In this document: positions 38,017 through 47,606 of the stretch, one piece after another
Numbering within the stretch: the stretch's first letter is position 1
Layout: every line of letters begins with the position of its first letter
Source: Herbaspirillum seropedicae
Lineage (GTDB): Bacteria; Pseudomonadota; Gammaproteobacteria; Burkholderiales; Burkholderiaceae_D
NCBI RefSeq assembly: GCF_001040945.1
Contig: NZ_CP011930.1
Location: forward strand, 4,769,021 to 4,833,020
Length of the DNA stretch: 64,000 nucleotides
Direction of reading: 5' to 3'
Notes under the pieces: model-generated
Told to the model about the DNA's origin: nothing
Seen by the model: the letters and a program-made list of their open reading frames with translations, nothing else
Database searches by the model: none
Position numbers and translations under genes: made by a program

Positions 38017-38917
38017 ATTGCGCGCGTCTGATATTGCCCGCGCTCTCGGCGTCGCGCTGAGCGGGCCGGATCTGGTCATCAGGGGGGTCTCGTCCCTGTC
38101 AATTCCTCGTGCCGGCACCCTCAGCTTCCGTATCAACGCTTGGGATGCTCGACATCTACCCCGTCCGATATTGGTACTGGCGTCTGCAACACCTTCCGGC
38201 GAGGCAGAGGGGATCAGTGTCATCATCACCCCCCATCCGCGCCAGGCTTACGCGCACATCGTGGAGCAACTGCTGGCGCCAACTGTGCCCGGCATCGCAT
38301 CAAGCGCCCTGATAGGAAACTCGGTGACCATCGCTCCAGGAGTAAGCATAGGCGAGGGCGTCATCATCGAAGATGACGTGCAGATCGGTGAGAACACGCG
38401 TATCGAGACCGGAGCATTAATTGGCCGTGGCTCACGTATCGGGGCCCGCAGCCGCATCGGCGCCCGCACCGTGATCGGCAATGAAGGCTTGGGCAGTTTC
38501 GAGACGGCCGATGGACAATTGCGCAATGTGCGCCATCTCGGCAATGTGCGCATTGGCGATGACGTGGAGATCGGCGCCTTGTGCGCAGTGGGACGTGGCA
38601 CCATAGACGATACTGTCATCGGCAACAACACCCATATCGGTCCGCAGGTCAACATCGGGCACAACAGCGTGATTGGCATGCGTTGCCAGATCGCTGGGCG
38701 CAGCCACCTAAGTGGAAGCGTCGTTATCGAAGATGAGGCTAAGCTATGGGCGAACTGCACGCTCAAGGACGGAGTACGTATCGGAGCCGGCGCAACGGTA
38801 GGTATGGGGGCTCTCGTCAATCATGATGTACTTCCGGGCCAGACAGTCGCTACGCTACCAGCGATCAGGCTGCAGAAGCTGGCGCAATTCGTACACAATT
38901 TCAAATGGGGACGCTAA
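38009..38917 (+). CDS. LpxD-like N-acyltransferase
   Basis: This 302-residue protein has an LpxD-type N-terminal uridine-binding domain (RASDIARALGVAL ... VSSLSIPRAGTLSF) and a long left-handed beta-helix (residues about 95-270), with the catalytic His in VNIGHNSVIG near residue 218 and a C-terminal helix. True LpxD acts in lipid A synthesis from acyl-ACP, and its gene is normally beside fabZ and lpxA. Here it is in a polysaccharide operon, two genes before a KAS III and an ACP. It therefore probably transfers an acyl group from that ACP to a UDP-amino sugar. It overlaps the deacetylase-like gene by eight bases. Confidence 0.85.
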   Translation: MNELRASDIARALGVALSGPDLVIRGVSSLSIPRAGTLSFRINAWDARHLPRPILVLASATPSGEAEGISVIITPHPRQAYAHIVEQLLAPTVPGIASSALIGNSVTIAPGVSIGEGVIIEDDVQIGENTRIETGALIGRGSRIGARSRIGARTVIGNEGLGSFETADGQLRNVRHLGNVRIGDDVEIGALCAVGRGTIDDTVIGNNTHIGPQVNIGHNSVIGMRCQIAGRSHLSGSVVIEDEAKLWANCTLKDGVRIGAGATVGMGALVNHDVLPGQTVATLPAIRLQKLAQFVHNFKWGR

Positions 38918-39519
38918 TGAGCATCCAACGATACCCACTCACGCTGTCCTTCAAAGGTGAGCGTGATTATATTCAGGGACCCGACATATTCGACGCGGTA
39001 ATTCAAGCGCTGTGCGCAGGTGCGGAAACGACCCGAGTTGCGCAGATTGATGTCGCGTTTCATCGACTGGCCCGTCGCGCAGTGGAACTGATCAATGACG
39101 ATCAGGGGAGCGCCATGGATCCTGTGGCGATATGTCAGTACAGTATCGACGGCGTACGCCGCCAGGCTTTCGTGGTCGAGACAGGGACAGAGATTGTCGA
39201 GCGCCATCCTTATCCTGAAGAAGACATCATCGAGCGGATGAGTATTGATACTGACCAGCGGACCTGTGCTCTCGACATCGATCTGCCTTTTACGGACATG
39301 GAGCTGTGGGTCTCCATGACCAAGGCGCTGCACAAAGCGCTCTTTCCAGAGCTCAACGGCAAATGGCTATTCGTCCGCGCCCGCTTCGAGCACTATGCCC
39401 CGGATGCAAAAGGTTTTCGCACACTGGCATTCAAGTCCAACTTCAACAATAAACTGACGCGCTGCGAAGCAATGCGCGATGGGGCCAAGGTTGGTGAAAT
39501 CTACTTCAGCATCGTGTGA
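38917..39519 (+). CDS. Unknown 200-residue protein of the acyl cassette
   Basis: I do not recognise this protein. It is soluble, mixed alpha/beta, with no signal peptide or membrane segment. Its sequence begins IQRYPLTLSFKGERDYIQGP DIFDAVI-like and has a second half with ARFEHYAPDAKGFRTLAFKS and KVGEIYFSIV. It sits one base into the LpxD-like gene end and four bases before the KAS III gene, so it most likely belongs to the same acyl pathway, for instance as a dehydratase, thioesterase or chain-length partner. No catalytic motif is obvious. Confidence 0.7.
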   Translation: MSIQRYPLTLSFKGERDYIQGPDIFDAVIQALCAGAETTRVAQIDVAFHRLARRAVELINDDQGSAMDPVAICQYSIDGVRRQAFVVETGTEIVERHPYPEEDIIERMSIDTDQRTCALDIDLPFTDMELWVSMTKALHKALFPELNGKWLFVRARFEHYAPDAKGFRTLAFKSNFNNKLTRCEAMRDGAKVGEIYFSIV

Positions 39520-39523
39520 CGCC

Positions 39524-40468
39524 ATGGCTATCGGAATCAAGGACATCGCGGTATATCTGCCTTCCGGACGGGAATCCAATCTCGATCTTGCAAGCCGGTT
39601 CGACGTAACAGAAGATTTCCTCGCCAACAAGATCGGTGTGCTCCATCGTACAACGCGCTCGCCGGGTCAAGAAACCAGCGACATGGCCTTTGAGGCCCTG
39701 GAACAGTTGCTGCGCCAAGGCAAGGTAGTGCGCGATGAAATCCAGGTCATGATCGTCGTGACCCAGAATCCAGATTCCCGCCTGCCCCACGTCTCTGGCT
39801 TGCTGCATGCGCGTGCAGCGCTGCCAAAACAGTGCGCGACCTTCGACCTCTCGCTTGGCTGCTCCGGATATGTCTATGGTCTTTCGGTATTGACCTCGTT
39901 CATGCAAGCCAACGGACTGGAGAAGGGTGTGCTGATCACCTGCGATCCCTACAGCAAGATCGTCGACCCCGAAGACAAGAACACCGTCCTGCTTTTTGGC
40001 GACGCGGCCACCGCTACCTTGGTGGGAGCCGACCCGGTGCTGGTACCAGCCTCGTTCGACTTCGGATCACAAGGCGACGCCACCGGGTCACTTCACGAGC
40101 GCGATGGCCGCCTGCACATGAATGGCCGCGACGTATTCAACTTCGCAGCAACTGTGGTCCCGGGGAGCGTCACGGCCACACTTGAGAAGGCGGGGCTGGA
40201 CCGTGAAGATATCGACGTCTATCTATTCCATCAAGGCAGTCGCTACATTGTTGAAACACTGACCAAGCGACTCAAACTGGATTCGGCAAAGGTCCGCATC
40301 GACATCAACGACACCGGCAATACGGTGTCGTCATCGATTCCCTTGCTATTAGCTAAAGAACTGCATAACACCATCGCACAGCGCATCCTGCTGTGCGGTT
40401 TCGGCGTAGGCCTGTCGTGGGCCAGCTGCATTTGCCAAAGAACGGAGAAAACTCATGGTAACCACTGA
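39524..40468 (+). CDS. 3-oxoacyl-ACP synthase III-like condensing enzyme
   Basis: This 314-residue thiolase-fold enzyme has the three catalytic residues of FabH-type synthases: Cys near residue 112 in LSLGCSGYVYGL, His near 236 in FHQGSRYIV and Asn near 266 in DTGNTVSSSIP. The His motif is HQGS rather than the HQAN of housekeeping FabH, which suggests a specialised acyl-CoA or acyl-ACP substrate. The housekeeping copy would be near plsX/fabD, not here. The 3' end overlaps the ACP gene by 14 bases. It probably starts or condenses an acyl chain used on the polysaccharide. Confidence 0.85.
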   Translation: MAIGIKDIAVYLPSGRESNLDLASRFDVTEDFLANKIGVLHRTTRSPGQETSDMAFEALEQLLRQGKVVRDEIQVMIVVTQNPDSRLPHVSGLLHARAALPKQCATFDLSLGCSGYVYGLSVLTSFMQANGLEKGVLITCDPYSKIVDPEDKNTVLLFGDAATATLVGADPVLVPASFDFGSQGDATGSLHERDGRLHMNGRDVFNFAATVVPGSVTATLEKAGLDREDIDVYLFHQGSRYIVETLTKRLKLDSAKVRIDINDTGNTVSSSIPLLLAKELHNTIAQRILLCGFGVGLSWASCICQRTEKTHGNH

Positions 40469-40682
40469 AACCATCATCAACATCATCAAAGAGTCGGGCC
40501 TGGCCCAGGATATTTCGGCCTTTGATCCCGAAAAGACGTTCAAGCAGAACGGCATTGATTCCCTCGATGTATTCACGGTGCTGCTGACGATCGAGGAACA
40601 ATTGAACGTCAAGTTCTCCGAACAAGAGTCCAACGAAATCCGTAGCGCGGCCGATATCGTCAAACTCATCAACTCGCGTTGA
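40455..40682 (+). CDS. Dedicated acyl carrier protein
   Basis: This 75-residue acidic four-helix protein has the phosphopantetheine site in NGIDSLDVF, at Ser36. TIEEQLNVKFSEQE is the usual acidic helix II-III region. It is short, stand-alone and not next to fabD/fabG/fabF, so it is a specialised ACP. The start codon is 14 bases inside the KAS III gene, implying coupled expression of the two partners. A phosphopantetheinyl transferase is not in the window. Confidence 0.93.
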   Translation: MVTTETIINIIKESGLAQDISAFDPEKTFKQNGIDSLDVFTVLLTIEEQLNVKFSEQESNEIRSAADIVKLINSR

Positions 40683-40740
40683 TACTGTTGAAGCCGGCTC
40701 TCGGCATCAACGCGAATTACGAAACATATCCTCGCAGTCC

Positions 40741-42282
40741 TTGAACGATGTTGCCGGCCTCCTCGCGCCGGCATCTTCGTTGTCTGAGCATCCCCCCTTG
40801 AAAATCATCAATCCCGCCAAGCTTGCCCAACACGAACGTCTCTCCTTCCTGTTCAAGGATTCCGTCGTCTATGGCGGAGCCATGGCCGTCAGTCGCGCGT
40901 TCTCTCTGATCACGTTTCCTTTGGTTGCGCGCCACTTGTCGGTGGCCGAATACGGCACGCTGGACCTGTTCCTTGTGCTCGCGGGCTTCCTGGTAACCAC
41001 ACTGATCTTCGGACAGGATTCGGCGGTCGGACGTTTCTTCTATGAATATGAAGACCTGGAGCAGCGCAAGCAGGTCATCTCGCAATCTCTGGTGATCCAG
41101 GCTGTCGTCTGTCTCGGCGCCGTCGTGATTCTATTCTTGCTGTCCGGTCGGGTCGCGGCACTGGTCTCGACTGCCGACGGCTCAACACGCTACTTCAATA
41201 TCGTCCTCGCGCAGGTGCCATTCACGTTGGCGGTCAACTTCGCTCAAAACCTGTTGAAGTGGACTTTTTCGCGACGGGCCTTCCTGATCATGTCGATCGG
41301 ATATTCAGCGGCGCAGGCAAGTGGCCTGGCGATCGCCGTCTTCCTGTTCGATGTCAGCACGGAGACGGTATTGGTAGTCAACCTGATCACCAACATGCTA
41401 TTCGGCGTGCTAGGGTTGTTCATGGTCCGCACTTGGCTGGTGCGGCCAAGGAGTCTGTATCTTGCCAGGGATTTGCTACGCTTCGCGCTTCCTATCGGCA
41501 TCATCTGCATGCTGGGTGCAGCGGTTCCTATGCTGGAACGTCAATCGGTGGAAAAGCTGCTGGGTGTGGAAGGACTTGGACTGTATGCGGCCGGTTCCAA
41601 ACTGGCGATGTTGCTGACCCTCGTCATTGGCTCCTTCCAGACGGCCTGGGCCCCTTTCTCAACAGCGATTCATCGCGAGCAGGATGCCGCACAGACCTAC
41701 AACCTCGTCCTGGGCTTCTTCTCGCTGCTGGTCTGCGTCTTGACCATGATGCTTGATAGCGTGGCTACGCCCCTGCTGACCCTGCTGGCCTCGCAACGTT
41801 ATGCTGGCGCTACCGTGGTGGTGTTTCCACTGGCCATGGCAACCGCAGTACAGTCAATCAGCTGGGTGACGGAGATCGGCATCGGGCTGTCGAAACGAAC
41901 CTCGCGTAGCGTATATCCCCACCTGATCTATATCGCCGCCATCGCCGGTGCGATGTTGCTTCTGGTTCCATTGCTGGGATTGGCCGGTGCAGCGCTGTCA
42001 ATGATGGTGGCGCAGATCCTGCGTTCCGTTACAGCCAGTTGGCTGGCACAGCGCGTCTATCCGCTGCCCTGGATTTATGACTGGGTCGTCAAAGTGGTTG
42101 CCTGTACATTTATCACTGGCCTTGTCGCGCACGGCATCCTGGCAAGATGGATAGGATCGTGGAGTGTCGCGCCGCTCTACCTGCTTGCCAGCACGGCGTT
42201 GTGTGTCTACTTTTGGCGCAGGCAACTGAGCTCTTCGGCAAAGATGCGCATCGCCTCCATGCTGTCACGCGCCGACAAATAA
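40741..42282 (+). CDS. wzx: Wzx-type polysaccharide flippase
   Basis: This protein of up to 513 residues has about 12-14 hydrophobic helices and the N-terminal pattern KDSVVYGGAMAVSRAFSLITFPLVARHLSVAEYGTLDL that is typical of O-antigen flippases of the MOP superfamily. It would move the lipid-linked repeat unit across the inner membrane. The first in-frame start is a TTG at 40741, with a second TTG at 40801; neither has a strong ribosome site, so the N-terminus is uncertain. The 58-base gap after the ACP gene is one of the few non-overlapping junctions in the operon. Confidence 0.9.
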   Translation: MNDVAGLLAPASSLSEHPPLKIINPAKLAQHERLSFLFKDSVVYGGAMAVSRAFSLITFPLVARHLSVAEYGTLDLFLVLAGFLVTTLIFGQDSAVGRFFYEYEDLEQRKQVISQSLVIQAVVCLGAVVILFLLSGRVAALVSTADGSTRYFNIVLAQVPFTLAVNFAQNLLKWTFSRRAFLIMSIGYSAAQASGLAIAVFLFDVSTETVLVVNLITNMLFGVLGLFMVRTWLVRPRSLYLARDLLRFALPIGIICMLGAAVPMLERQSVEKLLGVEGLGLYAAGSKLAMLLTLVIGSFQTAWAPFSTAIHREQDAAQTYNLVLGFFSLLVCVLTMMLDSVATPLLTLLASQRYAGATVVVFPLAMATAVQSISWVTEIGIGLSKRTSRSVYPHLIYIAAIAGAMLLLVPLLGLAGAALSMMVAQILRSVTASWLAQRVYPLPWIYDWVVKVVACTFITGLVAHGILARWIGSWSVAPLYLLASTALCVYFWRRQLSSSAKMRIASMLSRADK

Positions 42283-42312
42283 AACTCCATCTAGTAAAGT
42301 ACATCCCTCCGA

Positions 42313-43614
42313 ATGAAAATCGGTCTTATTGGAAACATGAACAATAACAACTTCGCGTTGTTGCGCCACCTGCTGGATCTGGGTGCAGACGCTGAGTTGC
42401 TGCTCATGGCCGATGATGGGATCGGCGCCCTGGCACATTTTTCACCTGAAAGCGACACCTGGGACCTCAGCCGCTGGGCTGCGCGCATTCGACAGCTTGA
42501 TGCTCCCAACCGGTTCATCTCGGCAATCGGAAGCGAGTTTCCCTGGAACCTCATGTTCTGGGCGAAGCACATGCTGTCCGTAGCGCGCGGCAATCCCCAC
42601 CCCAAACTAACCCGCCCGCTCTCTGCTTCCCGCCTGGATAGAACGCTGCGCCCCTATGATCGCCTGGTCGGCTCCGGAATAGCACCTGCGTTGCTGATGT
42701 CGGCAGGGCGCCGTCTGGACGTGTTCTACCCATATTCTTCTGGTGTCGAATGGGTCGGCGACCCTGACGTGACTGCATTGATGAAGGGGCAAGACCGGCT
42801 CAAGCGCGCTGGCGCTCTCCGTGTGCGCGACAAACAGATCGCTGGCATACGGGCCTCCAGGCATGTCGTTTCCAGCGACATCGGCTACACGGCGCAGGTC
42901 TTCGCAGAAATGGGAATCTCCCCCCTTCTCATGCAATTGCCGATGCTCTACAAGGAAGCGTCACCGGCGACCTACCCTCCGCAACTGTCTGCGCTGCTGG
43001 ACCAATTGAGTCATTACGACCTGCGCTTCATCTCGCATGCTCGACATCGCTGGTGCAATACCGGGGATTTCCAGGACGACGAATGGGAATTCAGGTACTC
43101 GAAGCATAACAACTGGATCATTCATGCCTTCGCGCAGTTCCAGCGACAGCGTCCGCATGTGCGCTCAGTACTTGTCCTGCTGGACTATGGTACCGACGCA
43201 ACCAATTCAAGACTGCTCTGCCAGGAGCTGGGGATCTCGGAGAGCGTACTGTGGATAGAACGTATGCCGCGCATGCAACTGCTGGAAGTCATCAATGCCT
43301 GCGACGTAGGAATCGGAGAATTTTATTCCATGCCTCGCATGATCTGGGGCGGCACAGCCCTCGAGATCATGGCGTGTGCAAAGCCTCTGGTGCAGGGCTT
43401 TGTTTTTGACGACGGTGAATTCCAGTCTCTTTACGGCTCGGCACCACCACCAATGTGTGCCGTCCGCACGCAGGAAGATCTGACACGCTGGCTGCTGCAA
43501 CTTGGAGACAGTCCCTTGTTGCGATCCAGGCTAGGCGAAGAAGGACTCCGTTGGTTCGATAGCTATAACGGCCGCGGACTGGCGCGTCAATGGCTTGATC
43601 TGATCGCGGCTTAA
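42313..43614 (+). CDS. GT-B fold glycosyltransferase, divergent
   Basis: This 433-residue cytosolic protein starts MKIGLIGNMNNNNFALLRHL, a GT-B first strand and loop. Near residue 335-350 it has a donor-binding type segment (GIGEFYSMPRMIWGGTALEIMACAKPLV), where the E of ALEIMA is at the usual EX7E position. The middle region, with a His-rich FISHARHRW segment, is not like common GT4 enzymes. Sugar specificity is unknown. It lies 30 bases after wzx. Confidence 0.75.
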   Translation: MKIGLIGNMNNNNFALLRHLLDLGADAELLLMADDGIGALAHFSPESDTWDLSRWAARIRQLDAPNRFISAIGSEFPWNLMFWAKHMLSVARGNPHPKLTRPLSASRLDRTLRPYDRLVGSGIAPALLMSAGRRLDVFYPYSSGVEWVGDPDVTALMKGQDRLKRAGALRVRDKQIAGIRASRHVVSSDIGYTAQVFAEMGISPLLMQLPMLYKEASPATYPPQLSALLDQLSHYDLRFISHARHRWCNTGDFQDDEWEFRYSKHNNWIIHAFAQFQRQRPHVRSVLVLLDYGTDATNSRLLCQELGISESVLWIERMPRMQLLEVINACDVGIGEFYSMPRMIWGGTALEIMACAKPLVQGFVFDDGEFQSLYGSAPPPMCAVRTQEDLTRWLLQLGDSPLLRSRLGEEGLRWFDSYNGRGLARQWLDLIAA

Positions 43615-43662
43615 CCACGGTCAACGCGCACAACAATCAACAAGTATGAGAAAGATTCACTT

Positions 43663-45546
43663 ATGTGTGGAATAGCAGGCATCCTGATGAACCAGGCTGC
43701 ATTGCCCGACGTATCGGTACTGCGCGCCATGGCTGCCTCCATGGCATTCCGTGGCCCGGACGACGAAGGCATTCACGTCGCACCATCCATTGGCCTGGTG
43801 CATCGGCGTCTGTCAATCCGCGACCTCAGTTCTGCCGGCCACTGCCCCATGAGCACCGCCGATGGTCGTTATACCTTGGTCTTCAACGGCGAAATCTACA
43901 ACTGGCGCGAACTGCGTGCTGAACTCGAGTCCATGGGACAGGTGTTCCATAGTCAGTCCGACACGGAAGTAGTGCTACAGGCTTATAACGCTTGGGGAAC
44001 CGACGTAATAGCCAGGCTGGAGGGCATGTTCGCCCTCGCGGTCTGGGATGACCAGGCAGGCAGCTTGTTCCTGGCGCGTGATCGCATGGGCGAGAAGCCG
44101 CTGTACTATGCCCGGACTGACCAAGGGTTGGCCTTCAGCTCCTCGCCATCGGCCGTCTTGCACGCAACGGGGCCATTGCCGCTTGATCCGATGGGTATTG
44201 CCTGCCATCTTTCCCACACCTTCATACCGGCCACGCATACAGGCTGGGCCGGCCTGCGTGTGCTTGCTCCGGCCACCTGGCTGCTGGCGCATGCTGATGG
44301 ACGTATCGAAGAGCGCCGCTACTGGGATTTCCCCCGGACGTCGCCCAAGCCGATCGCCTGGGCAGATGCGCTATCCGAAGTCGAGTCTATTCTGGACGAC
44401 AGTGTCCAGCGCACATTGGACGCTGATGTCGAGGTCGGCGTATTCCTTAGCGGCGGTGTCGATTCATCACTGATCGCTGCCCTGGCCGCTCGGCACAATA
44501 AGCGGGTCAAGGCTTTTTCGATTGGATTCGCTGAAGTCCAGTACAACGAATTGCCTTACTCGGAGGCCGTCGCAAAGCATCTGGGTATCGAGCAGCACGT
44601 CCATATTGTCACTTGCGACGATATCATCGACGCCTTGCCTCATCTGGTCCGCCAATATGGACAACCTTTCGGCGACGCATCGGCATTACCGACCTATCTG
44701 GTATCGCGGCTGGCGCGCCAGCATGCCAAGGTCTGCCTTAGTGGCGATGGCGGCGATGAACTGTTCGGCGGCTACTGGCGCCTGCAGGCAGGCGTCTATG
44801 CCGCGCGTTATGGCGCCTTGGTTCCCACGTGGCTGAGGCGCCATGCCGTGCCGGCCGTGGCTTCCCGTCTAGGCCGGCTCGGACGGCGCCTGGACGCGAT
44901 GAACACCTTGTCCTTGGCCGAAGCCGGATCGGGATATACGAATTCGGAAAGCTGGTTCAATCATCTCCAGCAGGTCGCAGGTCCGAACCTGCTGCCGGCC
45001 CTCGACATGGAGAAACTGGTCGCCGCACGTGTCGGCAAGGCGACAAATCGTCCCGAGGCCAGCATCGTGCAACGCCTGCTTTACGATGATATCCAGATTC
45101 AGTTCCCCGACGCCCTGCTGGCAAAAGTGGATGTCGCCAGTATGGCGGCATCGCTGGAAGTACGCGAACCCTTCCTCACTCCGCGCCTGCTGGAATTCGC
45201 CTGGGGTCTGCCCGATCACACCAAGCTGAAGTGGGGAAACCGCAAAGCATTGCTCAAGGAAATCGCCGCCCGGCACGTACCAAGGGATGTCGTCTATCGC
45301 CCGAAGATGGGTTTCGCAAGCCCTCTGGACAAATGGTTCAAAGGGGAGCTGGGGGAGTACGGTGCCAGTCTGTTCGAACACAGCGTGGCAGTTGCGTCCG
45401 GATATGTGGCCCCCGGCATATTTGAAACAACGCTGGCCCGGCACCGCCAGAGTGGAAAGGAAGCAACGCGGCTTTGGCTGCTGCTCTGGCTGGAGCTATG
45501 GTTCCGCACCCAACAGGCAGAGGCTGACGTGAAGGAAGCTCTGTGA
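43663..45546 (+). CDS. Asparagine-synthase-like amidotransferase, copy 2
   Basis: This 627-residue paralogue has the Cys2 glutaminase start MCGIAGILMNQ, RGPDDEGIHV and FNGEIYNWRELR. The synthetase domain has SGGVDSSLIA near residue 262 and [17 protein letters not shown], which is close to canonical AsnB. It could be a uronic acid amidase of the WbpS type. It is placed between two glycosyltransferase genes and overlaps the second by four bases (GTGA). Confidence 0.9.
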   Translation: MCGIAGILMNQAALPDVSVLRAMAASMAFRGPDDEGIHVAPSIGLVHRRLSIRDLSSAGHCPMSTADGRYTLVFNGEIYNWRELRAELESMGQVFHSQSDTEVVLQAYNAWGTDVIARLEGMFALAVWDDQAGSLFLARDRMGEKPLYYARTDQGLAFSSSPSAVLHATGPLPLDPMGIACHLSHTFIPATHTGWAGLRVLAPATWLLAHADGRIEERRYWDFPRTSPKPIAWADALSEVESILDDSVQRTLDADVEVGVFLSGGVDSSLIAALAARHNKRVKAFSIGFAEVQYNELPYSEAVAKHLGIEQHVHIVTCDDIIDALPHLVRQYGQPFGDASALPTYLVSRLARQHAKVCLSGDGGDELFGGYWRLQAGVYAARYGALVPTWLRRHAVPAVASRLGRLGRRLDAMNTLSLAEAGSGYTNSESWFNHLQQVAGPNLLPALDMEKLVAARVGKATNRPEASIVQRLLYDDIQIQFPDALLAKVDVASMAASLEVREPFLTPRLLEFAWGLPDHTKLKWGNRKALLKEIAARHVPRDVVYRPKMGFASPLDKWFKGELGEYGASLFEHSVAVASGYVAPGIFETTLARHRQSGKEATRLWLLLWLELWFRTQQAEADVKEAL

Positions 45547-46568
45547 CCTCTCGGCATCAGCGTCTTATCTATGTCGGCAATCTCGACTCCGTCCTGTTTC
45601 GCCAACGGGTCGCCCGTATCCAGGAGTTGCTCGGCGAGCCGTCGCATACAGTGCTCGATACTGGTCGTCGCAAACGGATTGATACGTTGCGATTCCTGAT
45701 TGCCTGCGCCTGTGTGATGATCAGGATCCTGCTATCTCCAGCGCCAGCAAAGATTCTCCTGCATGGCGCTTACAGTCCAGTACTGTGGTTGCTACTGCTG
45801 CTGCGCAGAGTACACGCGGTTTCCATCTTGCAAGGCTCTGAACTCAATGTCGATTTCACCGGCCTGCGCGTCCGGCTCATTACCCTTATCTTGCGGCGCT
45901 CTGCCCTGGTGGTCTGCCGCAATGAGGCTCAGCGCAAGCTCGCTGTCGAGCTAGGTCAAGCTCAACCCGGGCGCTGTGTAATCGTGAACTGGGGCCTGAA
46001 AGATGAGCTGTTCACCGTTCCTTTCCCGCCTCGCCAGGCTGAGCCGGTTCTCATTTCCCCGCGCGCAACACAGCGTGAATACAATATTCAGGCCATCTTC
46101 GCCGCTGTCGCCAGACTCAAGAAGGAAGGTCAACGCTTCCGCTTCATCTACGTACGCTTCAATCCTACCTTTACGCTGGACGACCTCAGTGCCGCAGACG
46201 AGGTTCTGGAAGCGCCGCCGCAGAATCTTCTGTGGGAGAAAATAGCTCAAGCCGATCTATGCATCAGCGTACCGGACTATGACGGCCTATCCAATACGGT
46301 TCTGGAAACCCTGGCGCTTGGCACGATGCCACTCTACAGTGAGCTTCCTCCCTACGCGTTTTTGAAGCAAGATGCCCGCCTGGGCATCAGCGCAGGACTG
46401 GGCGACTCATTCGAACAGAATGTGCAGCGCTTAGAGGAAACGATCAAACACGCGCTCTCACAACTTGAAGAAATCCGATCCGGCTCTCAGTTTCGACGCG
46501 ACTTTGCTGAGACGCACTTCAGGAACGGCTCTGGGGTAGAACATATCATCGGAGCATTACGTGCTTGA
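45543..46568 (+). CDS. Glycosyltransferase family 4-like protein
   Basis: This 341-residue protein starts at a GTG that overlaps the stop of the amidotransferase gene. Its second half has PDYDGLSNTVLETLALGTMPLYSE, which carries the EX7E-like donor-binding motif of GT-B retaining enzymes, and an earlier SPRATQREYNIQAIFAA loop. The N-terminal half has a membrane-associated hydrophobic stretch (LRFLIACACVMIRILL and VLWLLLLLRRV). Substrates are unknown. It overlaps the putative polymerase gene by eight bases. Confidence 0.8.
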   Translation: MTSRHQRLIYVGNLDSVLFRQRVARIQELLGEPSHTVLDTGRRKRIDTLRFLIACACVMIRILLSPAPAKILLHGAYSPVLWLLLLLRRVHAVSILQGSELNVDFTGLRVRLITLILRRSALVVCRNEAQRKLAVELGQAQPGRCVIVNWGLKDELFTVPFPPRQAEPVLISPRATQREYNIQAIFAAVARLKKEGQRFRFIYVRFNPTFTLDDLSAADEVLEAPPQNLLWEKIAQADLCISVPDYDGLSNTVLETLALGTMPLYSELPPYAFLKQDARLGISAGLGDSFEQNVQRLEETIKHALSQLEEIRSGSQFRRDFAETHFRNGSGVEHIIGALRA

Positions 46569-47571
46569 ACAGCGCAAAAAAAATTTCTGGCTGATGTTAT
46601 GCCTGGCCATGCTCGGCCTGGCATACGCCTTCTATTCGTCGCTACCCATCCGGGATCCGTCCTCCGCGCTCTTCAGCAATGACGAGGGACTGTATCTTTC
46701 CTATGGTGCACGCGGTGCCATCATGGCGGAACTGAGGTACGGTCTGTTCTCACTGCTGGTGCGGATCTACTTCCTCATTGTGAGCGATCCATTCTGGGTG
46801 GCGGTGCTTCACAAGTCGCTCTCTCTGGCAGCATTCCTGCTCTTCCAACCCATGTTGGTGCGAAAGCATGGATATCGGCCCTTTGTACTCCTCTATCTCG
46901 CCTTCACCTTTCTGAACGGGCATTTCTTGCGCGATGGAATGATTTTCCTTTTTGTCCTGCTGGCGGTGGCCTATGCTGATTCCGGCAGCCTGATTCGCAG
47001 GTATCTCGCCCAGTTTCCGCTCGTACTGATTCGTCCCCAGGCACTGCTGCTCTTTTTCCCGCTTAGGATCTCCGTCATACTGGTGGCGTATTTCTTCCTG
47101 TTCATGCGCCATTTGTATGCGACCGAGCATCCCGGAATCGACATGGCACTATCAGAGGGCAACATTCATTTAATAAAAACAAGCACCCCTCTCACGCTGA
47201 TCACCCTAGCCAATATCAATCCGCTGGCAAGCCTGAATTTTCATCTCAACAACGGAAGTTATCTGGAGGCCTGCCTGACGATATTTGGCTCGTTCTCCAT
47301 GTTCCTTGTCTTCTCACAGATGACATTGGCTCTGCATTGGCCGCAATATCGCCACACCTACATTCCTCGCTTGTGGATGGGCGTGATTGGGCTGTTGATC
47401 ATGTACGCTTCAATTGAACAGACTATCGATAAGCGCGTTTTTATTTCGTTGTTCTCACCCTTTATTATCTTCGTCAATCCAACACTGATGCGTGGACGCA
47501 CCTTCGTCTGGCTGATAGGTGTATGGGTCGCCATGCTGATCATCCGCATGCTCTTCGGAAATACCGGATAA
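46561..47571 (+). CDS. wzy: Polytopic membrane protein, candidate Wzy polymerase
   Basis: This 336-residue protein (GTG start at 46561, eight bases inside the upstream gene) has about eight hydrophobic helices separated by short loops. A larger, probably periplasmic, loop carries SSLPIRDPSSALFSNDEGLY near residues 25-45. Wzy proteins have little sequence conservation, so the call depends on topology, on a flippase and glycosyltransferases in the same operon, and on the absence of any other polytopic protein in the locus. It has the lowest G+C of the operon, as wzy genes often do. Confidence 0.65.
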   Translation: MLEQRKKNFWLMLCLAMLGLAYAFYSSLPIRDPSSALFSNDEGLYLSYGARGAIMAELRYGLFSLLVRIYFLIVSDPFWVAVLHKSLSLAAFLLFQPMLVRKHGYRPFVLLYLAFTFLNGHFLRDGMIFLFVLLAVAYADSGSLIRRYLAQFPLVLIRPQALLLFFPLRISVILVAYFFLFMRHLYATEHPGIDMALSEGNIHLIKTSTPLTLITLANINPLASLNFHLNNGSYLEACLTIFGSFSMFLVFSQMTLALHWPQYRHTYIPRLWMGVIGLLIMYASIEQTIDKRVFISLFSPFIIFVNPTLMRGRTFVWLIGVWVAMLIIRMLFGNTG

Positions 47572-47606
47572 TTGCGGCCCGCGAAAACAACTGAACTCGA
47601 CTATTT

